Numbered from the stretch's first letter, positions 23,276 through 34,384 are shown. The stretch: DNA of 64,000 nucleotides from Amborella trichopoda (GCF_000471905.2 NW_006497560.1:1373920-1437919); one strand, 5' to 3'. Made by a program: numbers and translations. Notes: generated from the sequence alone by a model not told the origin.

Positions 23276-23749
23276 GTCATGTAGATAAACCTACATGGGG
23301 GATGGGTTGTGGATAACAATCTGACTCCCTTGGATAGAGATAGTTAAGGCTACACACAAGTTAGAGGTTTAGATAAAGATGGCGGCACTCAAGGAGTGGC
23401 AGATGGACGTGACCTCACCTTGGATTAGGAGGTCCAGTGTGACCTCTTCGCGATCATGAGCATTGACATGCATGCGACTCTACTGAGGATGACAGGCCGG
23501 AGCGCAGATGAGCCTCATGAGGGTTGAGAGGATAAGAAGGGCCCTAAACTCCCTGGGGATAGTGGGTCGTAGATAGACGTGACTTTTACTAAGATGTTGA
23601 TGTGAAACAAACCCATTAGGGGTTAAAGGGGTAGGTATCACTCTTGCACACATCTAACTCCACTGGGGATGTTGATGAAATACCCTTTCTGTGCGGAGGT
23701 GTTCTATCTCTCAATTGGAGTTGTGTGTATGAACCCTTTGTCATGCTGT

Positions 23750-24945
23750 GCGTTACAATTTTAGGGTCTTGTAGCTTGGACCATGGCTATGAATTTTAAA
23801 GTCATGCGGCTAGGACCGTGCAGTTTAAGGTCTTATAACTAGACCTTGGCTACAGTTTAAGGTCGTATAGTTTGGACCATGGCTGTGCAGTTTAAGGTCA
23901 TGCAGCATGGACCGTGGTCATACAGTTTTGAGTCATGAGACAAGGACTATGAAGTTTAAGGTCGTGGAACTAGACCTTAACAACAGTTTAAGGTCATATA
24001 ATTCAGACTGTGGTCATACAGTTTTGAGTCATGCGACAAGGACTATGCAGTTTAAGGTCGTACAACTAGACCACCGCTACAATTTAAGGTCATATAGTTT
24101 GGACTGTGGCTGTGTAGTTTAAGGTCATTCAGCATGGACCGTGGTCGTACAGTTTTGAGTCATGAGACAAGGACTATGCAATTTAAGGTCGTGCAACTAG
24201 ACCTTCACTACAATTGAAGGTCATATAGTTCAGACTGTGGTCATACAGTTTTGAGTCATGCGACAAAGACTATGTAGTTTAAGGTCGTACAATTGGACCT
24301 TTGTTACAGTTTAAGGTCATATAGTTTGGACCGTGGCTATGCAGTTTAAGGTCATGCAGCATGGACCGTGGACGTGCGATTTTGATTCATCATATAAGGA
24401 CTATGCAGTTTAAGGTTGTGCAACTAGACCTTCGCTACATTTTAAGGTCATATATAGTTCAGACCATGGCAGTAAAGTTTTGAGTCGAGCGATAAGGACT
24501 ATGCAGTTTAAGGTCATATAGTTTGGATCTTGATTGTGCAGTTTAAGGTCATGCAGCATGGACCATGGTTGTACAGTTTTGAGTCATGAGACAAGGACTA
24601 TGCAGTTTAAGGTCGTGCAACTAGACCTTCGCTACAGTTTAAGGTCATATAGTTCGGACCGTGGCTGTGCAGTTTAAGGTCATGCAACATAGACTATGGT
24701 CGTACTGTTTTTAGTCATGAGACAAGGACTATGTAGTTTATGGTCGTGCAACTAGACCTTCGCTACAGTTTAAGATCATAGAGTTCGGACCGGGGCAATG
24801 CAGTTTAAGGTCATGTAGCATGGATCGTGGTAGTGCTGTTTTGAGTCATGAGACTAGGACTATGCAGTTTAAGGTCGTGCATTCAGACCTTCGCTACAGT
24901 TTAAGGTCATATAGTTCGGACCGTGCAATTTAGGGTCGTGCATTG
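23750..24945. repeat. AAGGTC minisatellite with four-unit higher-order pattern
   Basis: About 36 units of 28-36 bp. Four unit types recur in fixed order: A 'aaggtcgtgcaactagacc', B 'aaggtcatatagttTGGACC', C 'aaggtcatgcagcatggacc', D 'gagtcatgagacaaggact'. The ABCD cycle is about 131 bp and repeats some eight times with occasional skipped units. The same unit types occur in Tat-A and, on the opposite strand, in Tat-C. Confidence 0.85.
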
Positions 24946-25440
24946 GACCGTTATGTGGGTTGCCATGTGGATGAAGCTCCATGGGGGTAGGTCTATGAAT
25001 AGAAATCTGACTCCCTGAAGATAAAATATTTAAGGCTACTCACAAGCGGAGAGCTTTTTTAGATGAAGATGGTGGCTCTACGAAGAGTGGCAAGTGGAAG
25101 CGAATCTTCACTGGGGATTAGAAGGGCAGTGTGACTCCACAGGGATAATGACGGGGCATCATGTAACTCCACTGGGCATGACGGGCGGGAGTATAGGTGT
25201 AACCCCCCTGAGAATAGTGGTAGAACACATTCGATGGTAACAAGGTCTAGCATAAGGGCAAGCATGACAAGAAGTGGGGTCATGGGCAATTAAAGTTGTA
25301 TGATGGAGGCTTAAGGGAGTTATGAGTGGTGTGACTCAACTGAAAAAATGGTGACCAGGAGAGTCTTGAGGTAATGGTGATGCGTGGAATGGGTATAATG
25401 GGTGGTGAAAGTGCCCTATCAGGTATAGGGATATATGGTT

Positions 25441-25650
25441 GAGACTATGGTACGCCTCTTTGAAATATTGCTTTGTTTGGGTGGTCACATACCTTGATGG
25501 TTACATGCTTTGCTTCGAAATCTCACACCTGGAACTGTGGTACACCTCTTTGATATATGGCTTTATAGAGGTGGATGCATTCTTTGACGGTTGCATGCTG
25601 TGCTTAGAAGCCTCACAGTCAAAACTGTGGTACACTTCTGTCATTTAAGA
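25441..25650. repeat. 90-bp tandem duplication in Tat-B 3' UTR
   Basis: Copies start at 25,441, 25,530 and 25,622 (the last is partial), each with 'actgtggtacacctctttga' or a close variant. Confidence 0.75.
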
Positions 25651-25740
25651 GTGAGTGCCCCGAAGGGTTTTCACCACAACTCTTTTATTTTTACAATCTT
25701 ACCCATAGTGCCCTTGGGGGTTTTCACTTTATCCTCATTA

Positions 25741-26642
25741 GTCTTATGTGTTCCTGATCCTGTCACTAGTGTGGGTGATAGGGTAGGCTTAGGAACAGGT
25801 TTTGGTTTGCGACACCGGCTGACTTTGTTGTTCAGTTGGTGCAGTCTGGGTTGATGAGGAAGTAATAAGAGCTTGTATTAGGGATGCAGAGGTTTGAGGT
25901 TGAGGTTTACGGGAAACCGGAGGACCAGGAAACTTGAGGGCCTTGAGCTTTTGAGGTGTGGGCTGTAGCTTCTTTCCCTATCTTAGACCCATTTTCCTCG
26001 TGCTAGCTAGTACCTCCAAGATCTGTACCATGTGGAAGGCTTCTTTGGAACAGGAGTTTGAAGATGACTCAGTTTTTACTCGGGTTGACACGGCGTCGAC
26101 AGTTGTCGAGAATCCAGCCGTCTGGGCTATCATCTCTTTGAGGCGCTCTTGCTATGCCTGGTGTCTCTGAACTCATTGTTTAGAGTGTCGAAGTCTGGAC
26201 ACATTTGAGCTGCACCTGTGGAGAAAATAGAAGAGGAGGGAGGAGAAGAAGAGTTAAAACATTCCGGGCCGCTTTTTACATCATCTTTGGAATTGGACAT
26301 ACCGAGGGGATATTTTAGGTCTTGCCCCGAGTTTGACCGTCGTGGGGTGCTTTTAGCGTCGCACCCATATTGGGGGAATCCCGAGCTGTTGGTGACTAGG
26401 GGATGGCCGCCTGATTGGATGAAAGGGTGAGGCGAGCTGTGCCTGGGATAAAGTCTTGTAAGGGCAGCAGTGGAGGAAAGGGCCTGAGGAATTCTTCCTC
26501 GACTGGTGGCTGAAGAGGATGATTCCTTCGGTAGGTTGACTAACGTAGGGGCCCACCGTCTCCTTTGGGATCCTTGAGGGGGTGTTTGGACCAATGTATA
26601 CTCAAGAGTAGCCCTAGCTTGGTAGACTACCTTGCGTTTCAA
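25741..26642 (-). pseudogene. Tat-B Gag C-terminal Ser/Pro-rich segment
   Basis: The frame 26,642-26,130 reads MKRKVVYQARATLEY..., then CDAKSTPRRSNSGQDLKYP, KDDVKSGPECFNSSSPPSSS and CPDFDTLNNEF. It matches Tat-A 15,427-14,958 and Tat-C 49,271-49,840. A degraded Pro/Lys-rich continuation runs to about 25,740, where the next sequence is already the 3' UTR motif 'tgaaaacccccaagggcac'. All of pol is missing at this junction. No enzymatic motif. Confidence 0.65.
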
Positions 26643-27482
26643 GGATTTGAGCCTACTCCGCTCATGGTAGACTTTCTAGGGCTGAGAGGTCGAAGGCTCT
26701 GAAGGATCCAATGTGTACTCAAGAGGGGCTGATAGTGTGGCTTCCTTTGAGATGTGAGCGACGATCAGAAGCGTTTCGGGAGAACCGCACAAACAATGTG
26801 GAATTGTTGGACTTTCTCCATGGCTATAGCTTCAAACCCAGAGCATTTGTTGAGTTCGTTGTCCCATACTTGATGATATGGGAACCAAAGTTTTTCCATA
26901 CCCTAGGCAAGACGCCTCGGCTTCCTGGCAGGCTTCGGAGTGACAAGGCCTTATTGAAGCATTACCTTGAAGTGGGCCTAGCTCAGTGCTTCCTTGGGCT
27001 TGCGTCAGTAGGTATTCTTGTTCATGCAGAAAAGGGACTCGAGGGTCTCCTTCTGGGTTGCCTTGAACTTCCTTGCACTGCTACATCTTCTCTGCCAAGA
27101 GCTTGTGGCAGCTAGTGCATTCACAGACATCATGGCCTCGTATGTGGTGATACGTGCACCAGAGGTTCTTGGTTCCTGGAGGCAAGAACTTGGGCTGCCT
27201 TGCCGGCTTGGCAGTGACAAGCCCTTCTTCGAGCATTATGGAAAAAAATACAAGAAGGATAGCGGGTGACCCGTCGTCCTCTTGGATCGTGACTATGTGA
27301 GAAAACTCAGTTGCCCTGAATGCTTTCTTCAACTCTTCGGGCTTCATAAGGGCTTCGATAGTGTCGTTGAGCTTATAACAGTCGTAAGTGGGGTGGCATA
27401 CCCGTCTGTGATAGGCGCAGTACTTCCCATTTTCCTTCTGCCCAGGCGACTCCGCAGTACTAGCCTCCGGCAACTGTATCAT
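26643..27482 (-). pseudogene. Tat-B Gag zinc-knuckle region
   Basis: The frame 27,482-27,081 (133 residues) has two intact C-x2-H-x4-H-x4-C knuckles: Cys22-His25-His30-Cys35 (CAYHRRVCHPTYDC) and Cys109-His112-His117-Cys122 (CTYHHIRGHDVCEC), joined by a segment with LKKAFRATEFSHIVTIQEDD and EEGLVTAKPARQPKFLPPG. A third, decayed copy (FPYHQVWDNELNKC) lies further left near 26,870-26,910. Knuckles of this spacing bind RNA in Tat/Athila-type Gag. Stops and a shift separate the third copy. Equivalent modules occur in Tat-A and Tat-C. Confidence 0.75.
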
Positions 27483-28585
27483 GTTTTGTTCTAATAGCAG
27501 TCGAATTAGTGCAGGTGTCCACTCTATGTCGAAGGAGTAAACCTTATTCTGGTGCTGGGCCCAGTAGTCATTTCGCCTAGAATTTTTAGGAGGTGGGACG
27601 TTGTTGTAAGACTACTACTTGCCCCCGACCAGAGATTCCTGTGCCTTGGAAAGGTCTAGGGTTTGAGGAACCACACCTTTGGTGTCAGCCACAGTGGCTG
27701 CCGCACTGATTACTACCTTTTCGCTGCCTCGACTGTTGGAGCCAGAGTTTGAGCTAGCAGGTTGCTGACGAGGGTTGCCATGATGCTTGAATAATCACTC
27801 AATACGAATTTCCTTGGAGATGAGCTCTGACATGGAGGGTGGATTGGAAGCCTCGACATCTAGAGCGATCTCGGGAAGCATGTGCCGTATGCTGGTATGG
27901 ACCGCTTCCTTCTCGGTCATGGGAGTGGCATGGAAGGTTAACAGCTCTCTCCAAAGGGTGATGAACTTGCCAATCGGCTCACCAGGGTCAAGGTGAGGCG
28001 TTTGATGGTCTCCACATTCCTTTGGACTTCGTAGAAGCGTTGGTAGAACAACTGCTCTATCTCTTACCGTGTGTGTACCGAGTTGGGATGCAACCTAGCA
28101 TACCACTGAAAGGCTGGCCCTTCAGTTGTCGTCTCCCGATAGGCCGCCTGAAAATGAGCAGTATGTTGGTGCAGAGACATAGTACCGTTATACAGGGGGA
28201 GCTTCCCCTTTTGATAGTTAGGAAGGAAAGGTACTTGGTCTATGTACGAACGGTACGACTTTTGATAGAGCGACGCCTCCTGCATGCCTGAGACCTTGTT
28301 CTTGAGGCTATGGGCCACCATAGCATCTATGTCAGTTTGGGAGACCCCACAGGAGGTAGAACTATCTTGGAAGGCTGATGGAGGAGTTCTCCTGAGAAAT
28401 GTGTCCTCACCAGTCGGGGAATCGATCGAAGAAGGGGACCTGAAGACCTCTAGGTGTTCCATCTTTCTAAGGATGGTTTGCATCATTTCCTCGAACTTGT
28501 TCATTTGCTCCTCCTGAGCATCGTCCGGATCATTGATCACCATGACACTAACTGTCTCTTCTGGAGGGTTAGAGCCTGGCGGCAC
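27483..28585 (-). pseudogene. Tat-B Gag central (capsid-like) domain
   Basis: The frame 28,585-28,064 includes VSVMVINDPDDAQEEQMNKF, a predicted helix (MMQTILRKMEHLEVF), YQKSYRSYIDQVPF and HTAHFQAAYRETTTEGPAFQWYARL. This is the Retrotrans_gag-type core of Tat/Athila elements, which forms the particle shell. It then breaks, and fragments such as LWRELLTFHATPMTEKEAVH, LPEIALDVEASNPPSMSELI and further basic residues follow in other frames to about 27,500. It matches Tat-C 47,400-48,120. Confidence 0.75.
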
Positions 28586-30018
28586 AGTGGACTGCTGAGG
28601 TCAGCAAGCAGTGTGTGGCAAGTCAGTCTGGAGGGGCTGGGCCTGCCCCGACTGATCTTGAGCCTTGTATGTCGATCTTGTAAGGACCGGTTCTTGATGG
28701 TCTTGGGACCGTGGTTTCTGAGTAGTGATGACCCAACAATACCCTTGAACTCGGTCGGGCTCTGGAGTTCGGAGAGGGAAAACGGGTTATAATGCAAGAG
28801 GTCATCATAGGTGGTGGCCTCAACTACCTTGGAGGCTTCTTTGGTCAGGATCTGAAGACCTCTGTCCTGCGTAACCCTATGACGACTGTGGAGTGCACTC
28901 CCAAACCGAGGCTGAGACCTGGGCTGCCTTGCCTTCTTCAAACACGCAAGGGCCGTGTCTATGAGCTGGAGTAGGGAGTGGGGTCCAAGGATAGAAGGAA
29001 GCCTGAGTTTTTTCCTTGGAGGCTGAAGGCCTCTATTTGACATCAAGCTGTTGCCCGAAGTTCCTTTGTGGGGCCCATGTGCACGGCTGATCTGAGGCTG
29101 GCTCAAGATGGTACTCTTAAGGAAGACCTTTGAGTATCAGAGCTCGAGGTGTTTACTTAGTGTCTGCAGAGTGATATAGGAAGGAGCTGGTTCACGACTT
29201 CGTCTGAGTTGAGGTCAGAAAGGAACCTACTAAGACGGTGCATGTGCACCTTTAGAGTTAGCCGTTTGGGTGACTTGGCTGTTGACCCGGGCCCGGTCAA
29301 TGGGTTCGACCAGAGGAGGTCGAGATCCACGAGCTTGTGTCTGTTAGGAGTGAGGCAGAAGCCCATCTCTCAAAGGGTAAAGCTGTGTATGTTGGGAGGG
29401 AGGATGGAGTGGTCGACCCTCATGTGCTCGAGGTGGCCTAGAGCTAGCGTTGCCCTGGGCTGTGGAAAGCAAGTGCATGGCACATGTAGGGTTCGGCCTG
29501 AGAAGGCCTAGCCCTGAATGTGAGCTCATGTCAATGTGAGGGTTGCCCCGAGGTGCGGCTCGAGTGGATGGACCACGAGCCCTTGGATGTGTGAGACGGG
29601 TGAAAATCTTTGGACCTCCACCTCTATGTGCCGACCTCCAGGTGTGGAGGTTCGGGTGGTTAAGGAGCATAAGGGGTGGCCTTTCGGCAAACCTTAGGAG
29701 CAACGAAAACTCTCTTTCGTTTTGCGAAAGTGATGGAGGCAGCCTTCCAGCGTGCCTCCGTAATATGACCAGCAAGAGACTTGTCAGTACCAAGTTGTGT
29801 GCTATGTGTGATAGCAGATGTGCCACCGATACAAGAGGCCTTGGAGGAGGGTCCAGCAGGGCGAGGCAGCTGAGAGGCGGGGACTTTTAAGTCCCCTCTC
29901 ACACCAATCTAGGTGAGAACCTAGGAGCCGGACCATGAGTCTTGAATTTGGAGGAGAGTAGGGAAGGAAGCTTGAGAAGTTCGCTTCCTAGGGACGGTCA
30001 TGAGTGCAGGGATAAGGA
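28586..30018 (-). pseudogene. Tat-B Gag N-terminal region
   Basis: A likely start is the ATG whose codon lies at about 30,000 (MTVPRKRTSQASFPTLL), about 150 bp after the PBS. The same frame resumes after two stops as MRGDLKVPASQLPRPAGPSS...TDKSLAGHITEARWKAASI (29,902-29,660). Then LHTWRSAHRGGGPKIFTRLT (29,826-29,344 frame) and SILGPHSLLQLIDTALACLK...EASKVVEATTYDDLLHYNPF (29,106-28,537) continue in other frames. TDKSLAGHI matches Tat-C TTGKSLAGHI at 46,645. The region is Pro/Arg-rich with no known domain. Confidence 0.65.
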
Positions 30019-30129
30019 AGTCCCCGACTTGGATGAATGGGTTGAACAACCCAGGTGCCATTAAAATTAATGCAAAAAGTAAAATAGGATACTGGTCAAA
30101 CGAGAGCGAGCCGACTAAGGGGTACCAAG

Positions 30130-30147
30130 TCCCCAGTGGAGTCACCA
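30130..30147 (-). other. Tat-B primer binding site
   Basis: On the minus strand, three bases (GCT) after the 5' LTR end, the sequence is TGGTGACTCCACTGGGGA. It is equivalent to TGGCGACTCCACTAGGGA in Tat-C. PBSs of this TGGCGACTCC type, attributed to an arginine tRNA, are described for Ogre/Tat elements; the exact tRNA here is an inference. Confidence 0.85.
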
Positions 30148-30223
30148 AGCTGGTTAGGTGCCTCGATCTCGCCTTCTGGATCTAGATGATCTGGGGCACC
30201 TATCTCGGGTTTCTATTGAACCC

Positions 30224-30325
30224 NNNNNNNNNNNNNNNNNNNNNNNNNNNNNNNNNNNNNNNNNNNNNNNNNNNNNNNNNNNNNNNNNNNNNNNNNNNNN
30301 NNNNNNNNNNNNNNNNNNNNNNNNN
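30224..30325. other. Assembly gap (102 N)
   Basis: Run of N within the U5 part of the Tat-B 5' LTR. The other LTR (about 15,505-15,595) gives the expected content. Confidence 1.
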
Positions 30326-31619
30326 GAGACTTACTCGGATTGACTCGCATGGGAACCCTCTTAGATCACGAAGAAAGTCCCCCCAACTGCTTTAACTTGT
30401 TCAGAATCGCCTCCCTTGACCTGCAATCCTCTTGTTTTCTACACAACACTTCTATGGTTAATATGAGAGACAAGTGAGTCAAAGAGACCCGCCCTTGTCT
30501 TGCGGCACTGTACGTTCACACGAGAGGGCGATGAAGTGTAAGGTTCAAATAAAGATAGAAAGGGGAAGAAAACTTGACGAAGAGACGAGACTAGCATTGT
30601 AGCCAGGAAATCATAGACTCGGAGTGGTAGCAAGAGGGGCATGGTTCTTAGAACCAGTACACCAGTAATACTACTCGAAATCGAGATCGATATGGCAGTG
30701 TTAGGCTAAGTCTACCCTCAATCAAGTGAGAAGAGATAAGATAATGAAAAGAAGAGACGAGATGGCAGAGAGATGAGGTCTCGACGATGTTAGGCGTTAA
30801 CGCTCATGACCGTGGAGTAGCAGTGTCGTGGCCCTTGGGAGGCACTCGACACTATTGCTCATGACTAGAGAGTGAGAAATGAACTACGGATCGTGCTAGC
30901 CATCCTCGTTGGCAACATAAGAAAACAACATGCCCACAAGCGAGCGACGATAGTTTCTAATGAAGCGCGTAGCAGTTAGTGAAGCGCACGGCAGTAATCC
31001 TCACGAGGTGCACGGTGATAGGCATGAGACTCAAGAAGGATGGCAATGAACACCGAATATGCAAAGGACACTTCATGGACGGTGATAAGCATTGTCGAGG
31101 CCTCTAGTAGACGGCGAAGGGAATCACCATCTACTATAGACGCACAACAGGGAAAGACCCTTGTCGGCGGCAATGGGTTTCACCGTCTGGATTCTTCACT
31201 GAGACGTCCAAGCTACGTCTATGGATGGCGATGGGCAGCACCGTCTATAGGCCTCACTGGATGAAAGAGATAGAAGAAAAGAAGGAGAACGAGACTCGCG
31301 CATGACGCTGCCATCGCCATGCACAACCTGTGTGACCTCAGAGGAGGCATGCACAACCCTGCCACTGCTGTGCATGACCCCTATGAGGAACTTAGACAGA
31401 GAAGAGAAAGAAGAGAGGAAAGAATAGAGAGGGAAGGATAAAAGGAAAAGAAGAGACAAGATTTACCTCAAACCCAGGGGTACTGGTCAAAACGTTTCTC
31501 TCACCTCACTCTCTCTCACAAATGTGACCCAACAATGAAAAGAAAGAGTAACTTGTATGAAGTAAAACTCTCTCTTTTTATGAAAGGTTGAGTCTTCTGG
31601 TGCGTACAATGCTGGTACG

Positions 31620-31627
31620 TATATATA
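31620..31627 (-). promoter_or_regulatory. Tat-B 5' LTR TATA box
   Basis: TATATATA in the position equivalent to 16,880-16,887 in the partner LTR and 62,000-62,007 in Tat-D. Confidence 0.6.
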
Positions 31628-32883
31628 AAATTTGCCTAAAACATGGCTGGATGATCAAAAGTAACCCTAATTGCTGGAAACTAAGATTAAATTGAATTAA
31701 AATAAATTAGAATATGGGGTGCAAAATGATATATTTGCCCCTTCCTAACAATTTGTGAAATTAGAGAACAATCCCTGTGTTGCCCTAGAACTTGCGTGAT
31801 CTTGCATGGTTGATCCGGGGTCGTTCTGATGCCCGGTTGATTGTAAGATGATTGTTTTCTTGTAGGGTCGGTATGGCGATCAATGTGGTACCAACTTTGA
31901 GCCATGGATTGTGTTTTTAGTACACGATCATGTGACTTGAAATTTGAATGGATCTTGAAACTTCGAATCGATAGTGTACTTGTTCCTTGATGTTTTTTGG
32001 TGATTTCTTTATTGAATTATATTGAGCATATCGTTACGATCGCGGGGCAACAAACGCCGCTCAATTTCGTGCTCGAATGAAGATTTTGCAACTTTGGAAT
32101 TTTTGCCGGAATTTGGAATTTTGGCTCCTTCGTTAGTTTTGTGTGCAGAATTCGACCATTCAACACGTACAGGGTTCGGGTCAGTGATAGCCTGAGACCT
32201 TACGCACACGATGGAATTGGTCTCACAACAATCTGGTACGTGAGCGGCGTGATCTGGCCGCTCGAGCGAGGCACGACGCTGCAGAATTTCCTGCACTTTC
32301 TTTACAGACTTCTCTCTAGCTTTTCCTTGTGCTCAGGTGTCGTCACGGGGCGTGCCACATATCGAATCGCTCGTCTTGACTAGACGAACAATCATCAAAT
32401 TTGAGCGGACTTCGAATTGGGAAAGGTGAGATATGAATGTCGAAATTCACTAGTCTTGACTGTCCTTTCCATGGCGTGGAGGTGTAGGGTGGCCGCACGG
32501 GAATAGCGTGCGACCCCTTCTATTTCACTCTTTTGCCTATAATGTCTTCCTGGAGTGTCTGTGGGGGCTGAAATTTGACTCCTAAGGGTTTTCGACCATG
32601 TCAGATCTAATGGTGGCGATCCCATAGCGATTTGAGGTACCGAAAATGTAGCTCTAGTTATAGGGGCCGTTTCAGGGTGCTAGAGGTGGATTTTGCTAGA
32701 ACTGTTTCTCAGTCTGCACTACCTTAGACATGTCGAACTACGACGAAACTTAGCAAGAGACTTTTGAGAGACCTTATGAAGATCTTGGCTGATTTCAAGG
32801 TTATTCTGAGACTGCCAAAATTTCCACTGTTTGCTAGGCTTTATTGAGTGGGGGCCCCATGTTGATAAAAAAACCTTCCAACA

Positions 32884-32888
32884 CTCGT
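32884..32888. repeat. Target-site duplication of Tat-B, right copy (CTCGT)
   Basis: Identical to 15,428-15,432. Confidence 0.9.
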
Positions 32889-33560
32889 CTTTTTTTGGTT
32901 TTCATTAGCAGTGGTTGATCTATCTTGCTAGGTTTATGGACAACCCTAGCTTGACGTACTACCTGTCACCTTAATGACTTGAGTTTGCTCCACCCCGTGG
33001 TGGACTATCTATGGTTGGGAAATCGAGGGTTCAGCAGGATCTACATCATCTTTACCCAGGAATTGTGTCAGGAGGTCCTCACGTACTAGTAGAGCACTGG
33101 TTTGAGGATCAATTTCTGGACCGCTACAAGACTGTTGGCATTCCTATATTTTCTTTGCTAATATACAATTGCAACTGGAGCATTCACACAAGTCGTGGCC
33201 GCATATCTGATGATATGGGCACCAATGATCCTCAGTCCCCTGAGCAAGGTATCAGAGCTGCCTTGCCAGTTTTGGTGTGATGAGGCCTTCTTGAAGCATT
33301 ATAGTGAAAAAGGAGCAAAGGAGACTAGGCGCTTCGTCTTCCTCTTGGACTGTTACTGCGTGGGAGCCTTCAGCTGCCCCGAATGCCTTCTTTAGCTCTT
33401 CAAGTTTTATCTGACCCTTCTGGATTAGGGCTTCGATAATATCTTTCAGCGTGTAACAATCATCTGTGGGGTGGCTGATCCTTCGATGGTAAGCACAGTA
33501 ATTTGCCTGAGTATCGAGTCCAGTTTGATCAGGAAACTTGCTCTCTAGGAGCGCGATCAT
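32889..33560 (-). pseudogene. Tat-A Gag zinc-knuckle region
   Basis: The frame 33,560-33,252 has one knuckle, Cys22-His25-His30-Cys35 (CAYHRRISHPTDDC), then EALIQKGQIKLEELKKAFGA and IMLQEGLITPKLARQL. A second intact knuckle, CPYHQICGHDLCEC, follows in another frame at about 33,230-33,180. Further left the sequence is decayed and ends at the Tat-B insertion (32,884-32,888), across which it resumes at 15,427. The Gag polyprotein of this copy is thus physically cut in two. Confidence 0.7.
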
Positions 33561-34384
33561 GTTCTATTCGAGTAGCAGTTTGAGTAGACTTGATTCTTAT
33601 GCCTAGTCCAATAATAGGCTTGATTAAGGTTCGCAGGTGGAGGTACTCGATTGTACGATTATTGTTTCTTGCCTGCCTGATGTGCTCTTACTGTGTTTAC
33701 CCCTTTGGAGAGGTCCAAAGTTTGAGAGGAAGCCTTCTTTGGATTGCTGACCGTGACGCCTGCACTGATCACTCCTTTTGGTTGGTTGCCCTGGGTGTTA
33801 GTCCAAGAGCTACCATAGCCCTGGTTGTTCCCTAAGCTTACAGATTGTTATCGTGCCATGCCTTGGTGGCGTGACAGGCTTTCTATGCGGACCGATTTAG
33901 AGATCAGCTCTGACCTGAAAGTCGGAATGGAGGCCTCAACATGTAGAGAAATCTCAGGTCGCATGTTCCGCACACAAGTTTTAACTGCTTCCTTCTCGAG
34001 TATAAGATTGGGATGGCCAGCAACCAAATTTCTCCACCTTGATATGAATTGGTCGACAGGTTCATTAGGATCTTGGGTCAAGGTGAGAAGCTCGATGGAA
34101 CAATTTGGGGGAAGTTGAGCATACCACTGAAAAGTTGGGCCATCAAGGGGTTCAACAAACTGACAGAGAAGGAGTCTCCCATCAGCCACTATCTCTCAAC
34201 ACACTGCTTGGAAGTGGGCGATATGCTGGTTCGGGGATGTGGTTCCATTGAATATGGGAAACTTCCCTTTCTTGTAATCTAAGGGCGACGACACCTCGTC
34301 AATGTATGAAGGGTACGGCTTTTGATAAGGCATTACACCTTGTATCCCTGGAATTTGTATGTTCTTTAAGTTATGGGACACCAT
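33561..34384 (-). pseudogene. Tat-A Gag central (capsid-like) domain, with internal deletion
   Basis: The open frames 34,384-34,196 and 34,189-33,848 share a frame and read YQKPYPSYIDEVSSPLDYKK, HIAHFQAVC, LDGPTFQWYAQLPP, then ELLTLTQDPNEPVDQFISRW, CVRNMRPEISLHVEAS. Compared with Tat-C (47,814-48,086), the stretch equivalent to WLKMEQLFYQRFYEVKRNVE is missing between LPPNCSI and ELLTL, an in-frame loss of roughly two dozen residues from the Gag core. The remainder to 33,561 is basic and decayed. Confidence 0.75.

Larger units (their letters stand above)
21549..25740 (-). other. Tat-B 3' untranslated region
   Basis: Starts (in element sense, its right end) where the Gag C-terminal frame dissolves near 25,740, and ends at the conserved tract before the 3' LTR ('acattcgacggggcaagc' on the minus strand, from 21,566). 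It holds the 90-bp duplication (25,441-25,650), the long AAGGTC minisatellite (23,750-24,945), a shorter one (23,030-23,275) and scattered GACTCCACTGGGGA-type motifs. It aligns in order with the 3' UTRs of Tat-A and Tat-C. No gene seen. Confidence 0.7.
15433..32883 (-). mobile_element. Tat-B: gag-only Tat-lineage element inserted in Tat-A
   Basis: Both LTRs are present (3' LTR 15,433-21,548, interrupted by a solo LTR; 5' LTR 30,151-32,883), with a PBS at 30,130-30,147, a 5-bp perfect duplication CTCGT and the conserved pre-LTR tract at 21,549. Between them are gag (about 30,010-25,740) and a 3' UTR (25,740-21,549). Protease, RT, both RNases H and integrase are absent. Because the ends and duplication are complete, the copy may have moved as a pol-less element using enzymes supplied by others; a later deletion is the alternative. 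Confidence 0.85.
30151..32883 (-). mobile_element. Tat-B 5' LTR
   Basis: Plus-strand ends are TGGTTAGGTGCC at 30,151 and CCTTCCAACA at 32,883. Length is 2,733 bp including 102 N at 30,224-30,325. TATATATA (31,627-31,620, minus strand) marks U3. The PBS is on the left and the CTCGT duplication on the right. Confidence 0.85.

Noticed and set aside
29209..29890. Plus-strand frames of 100-115 codons antisense to Tat-B gag
   Set aside because: They mirror the Arg/Pro-rich gag N-terminal region on the other strand; Tat-C and Tat-A show no matching protein.
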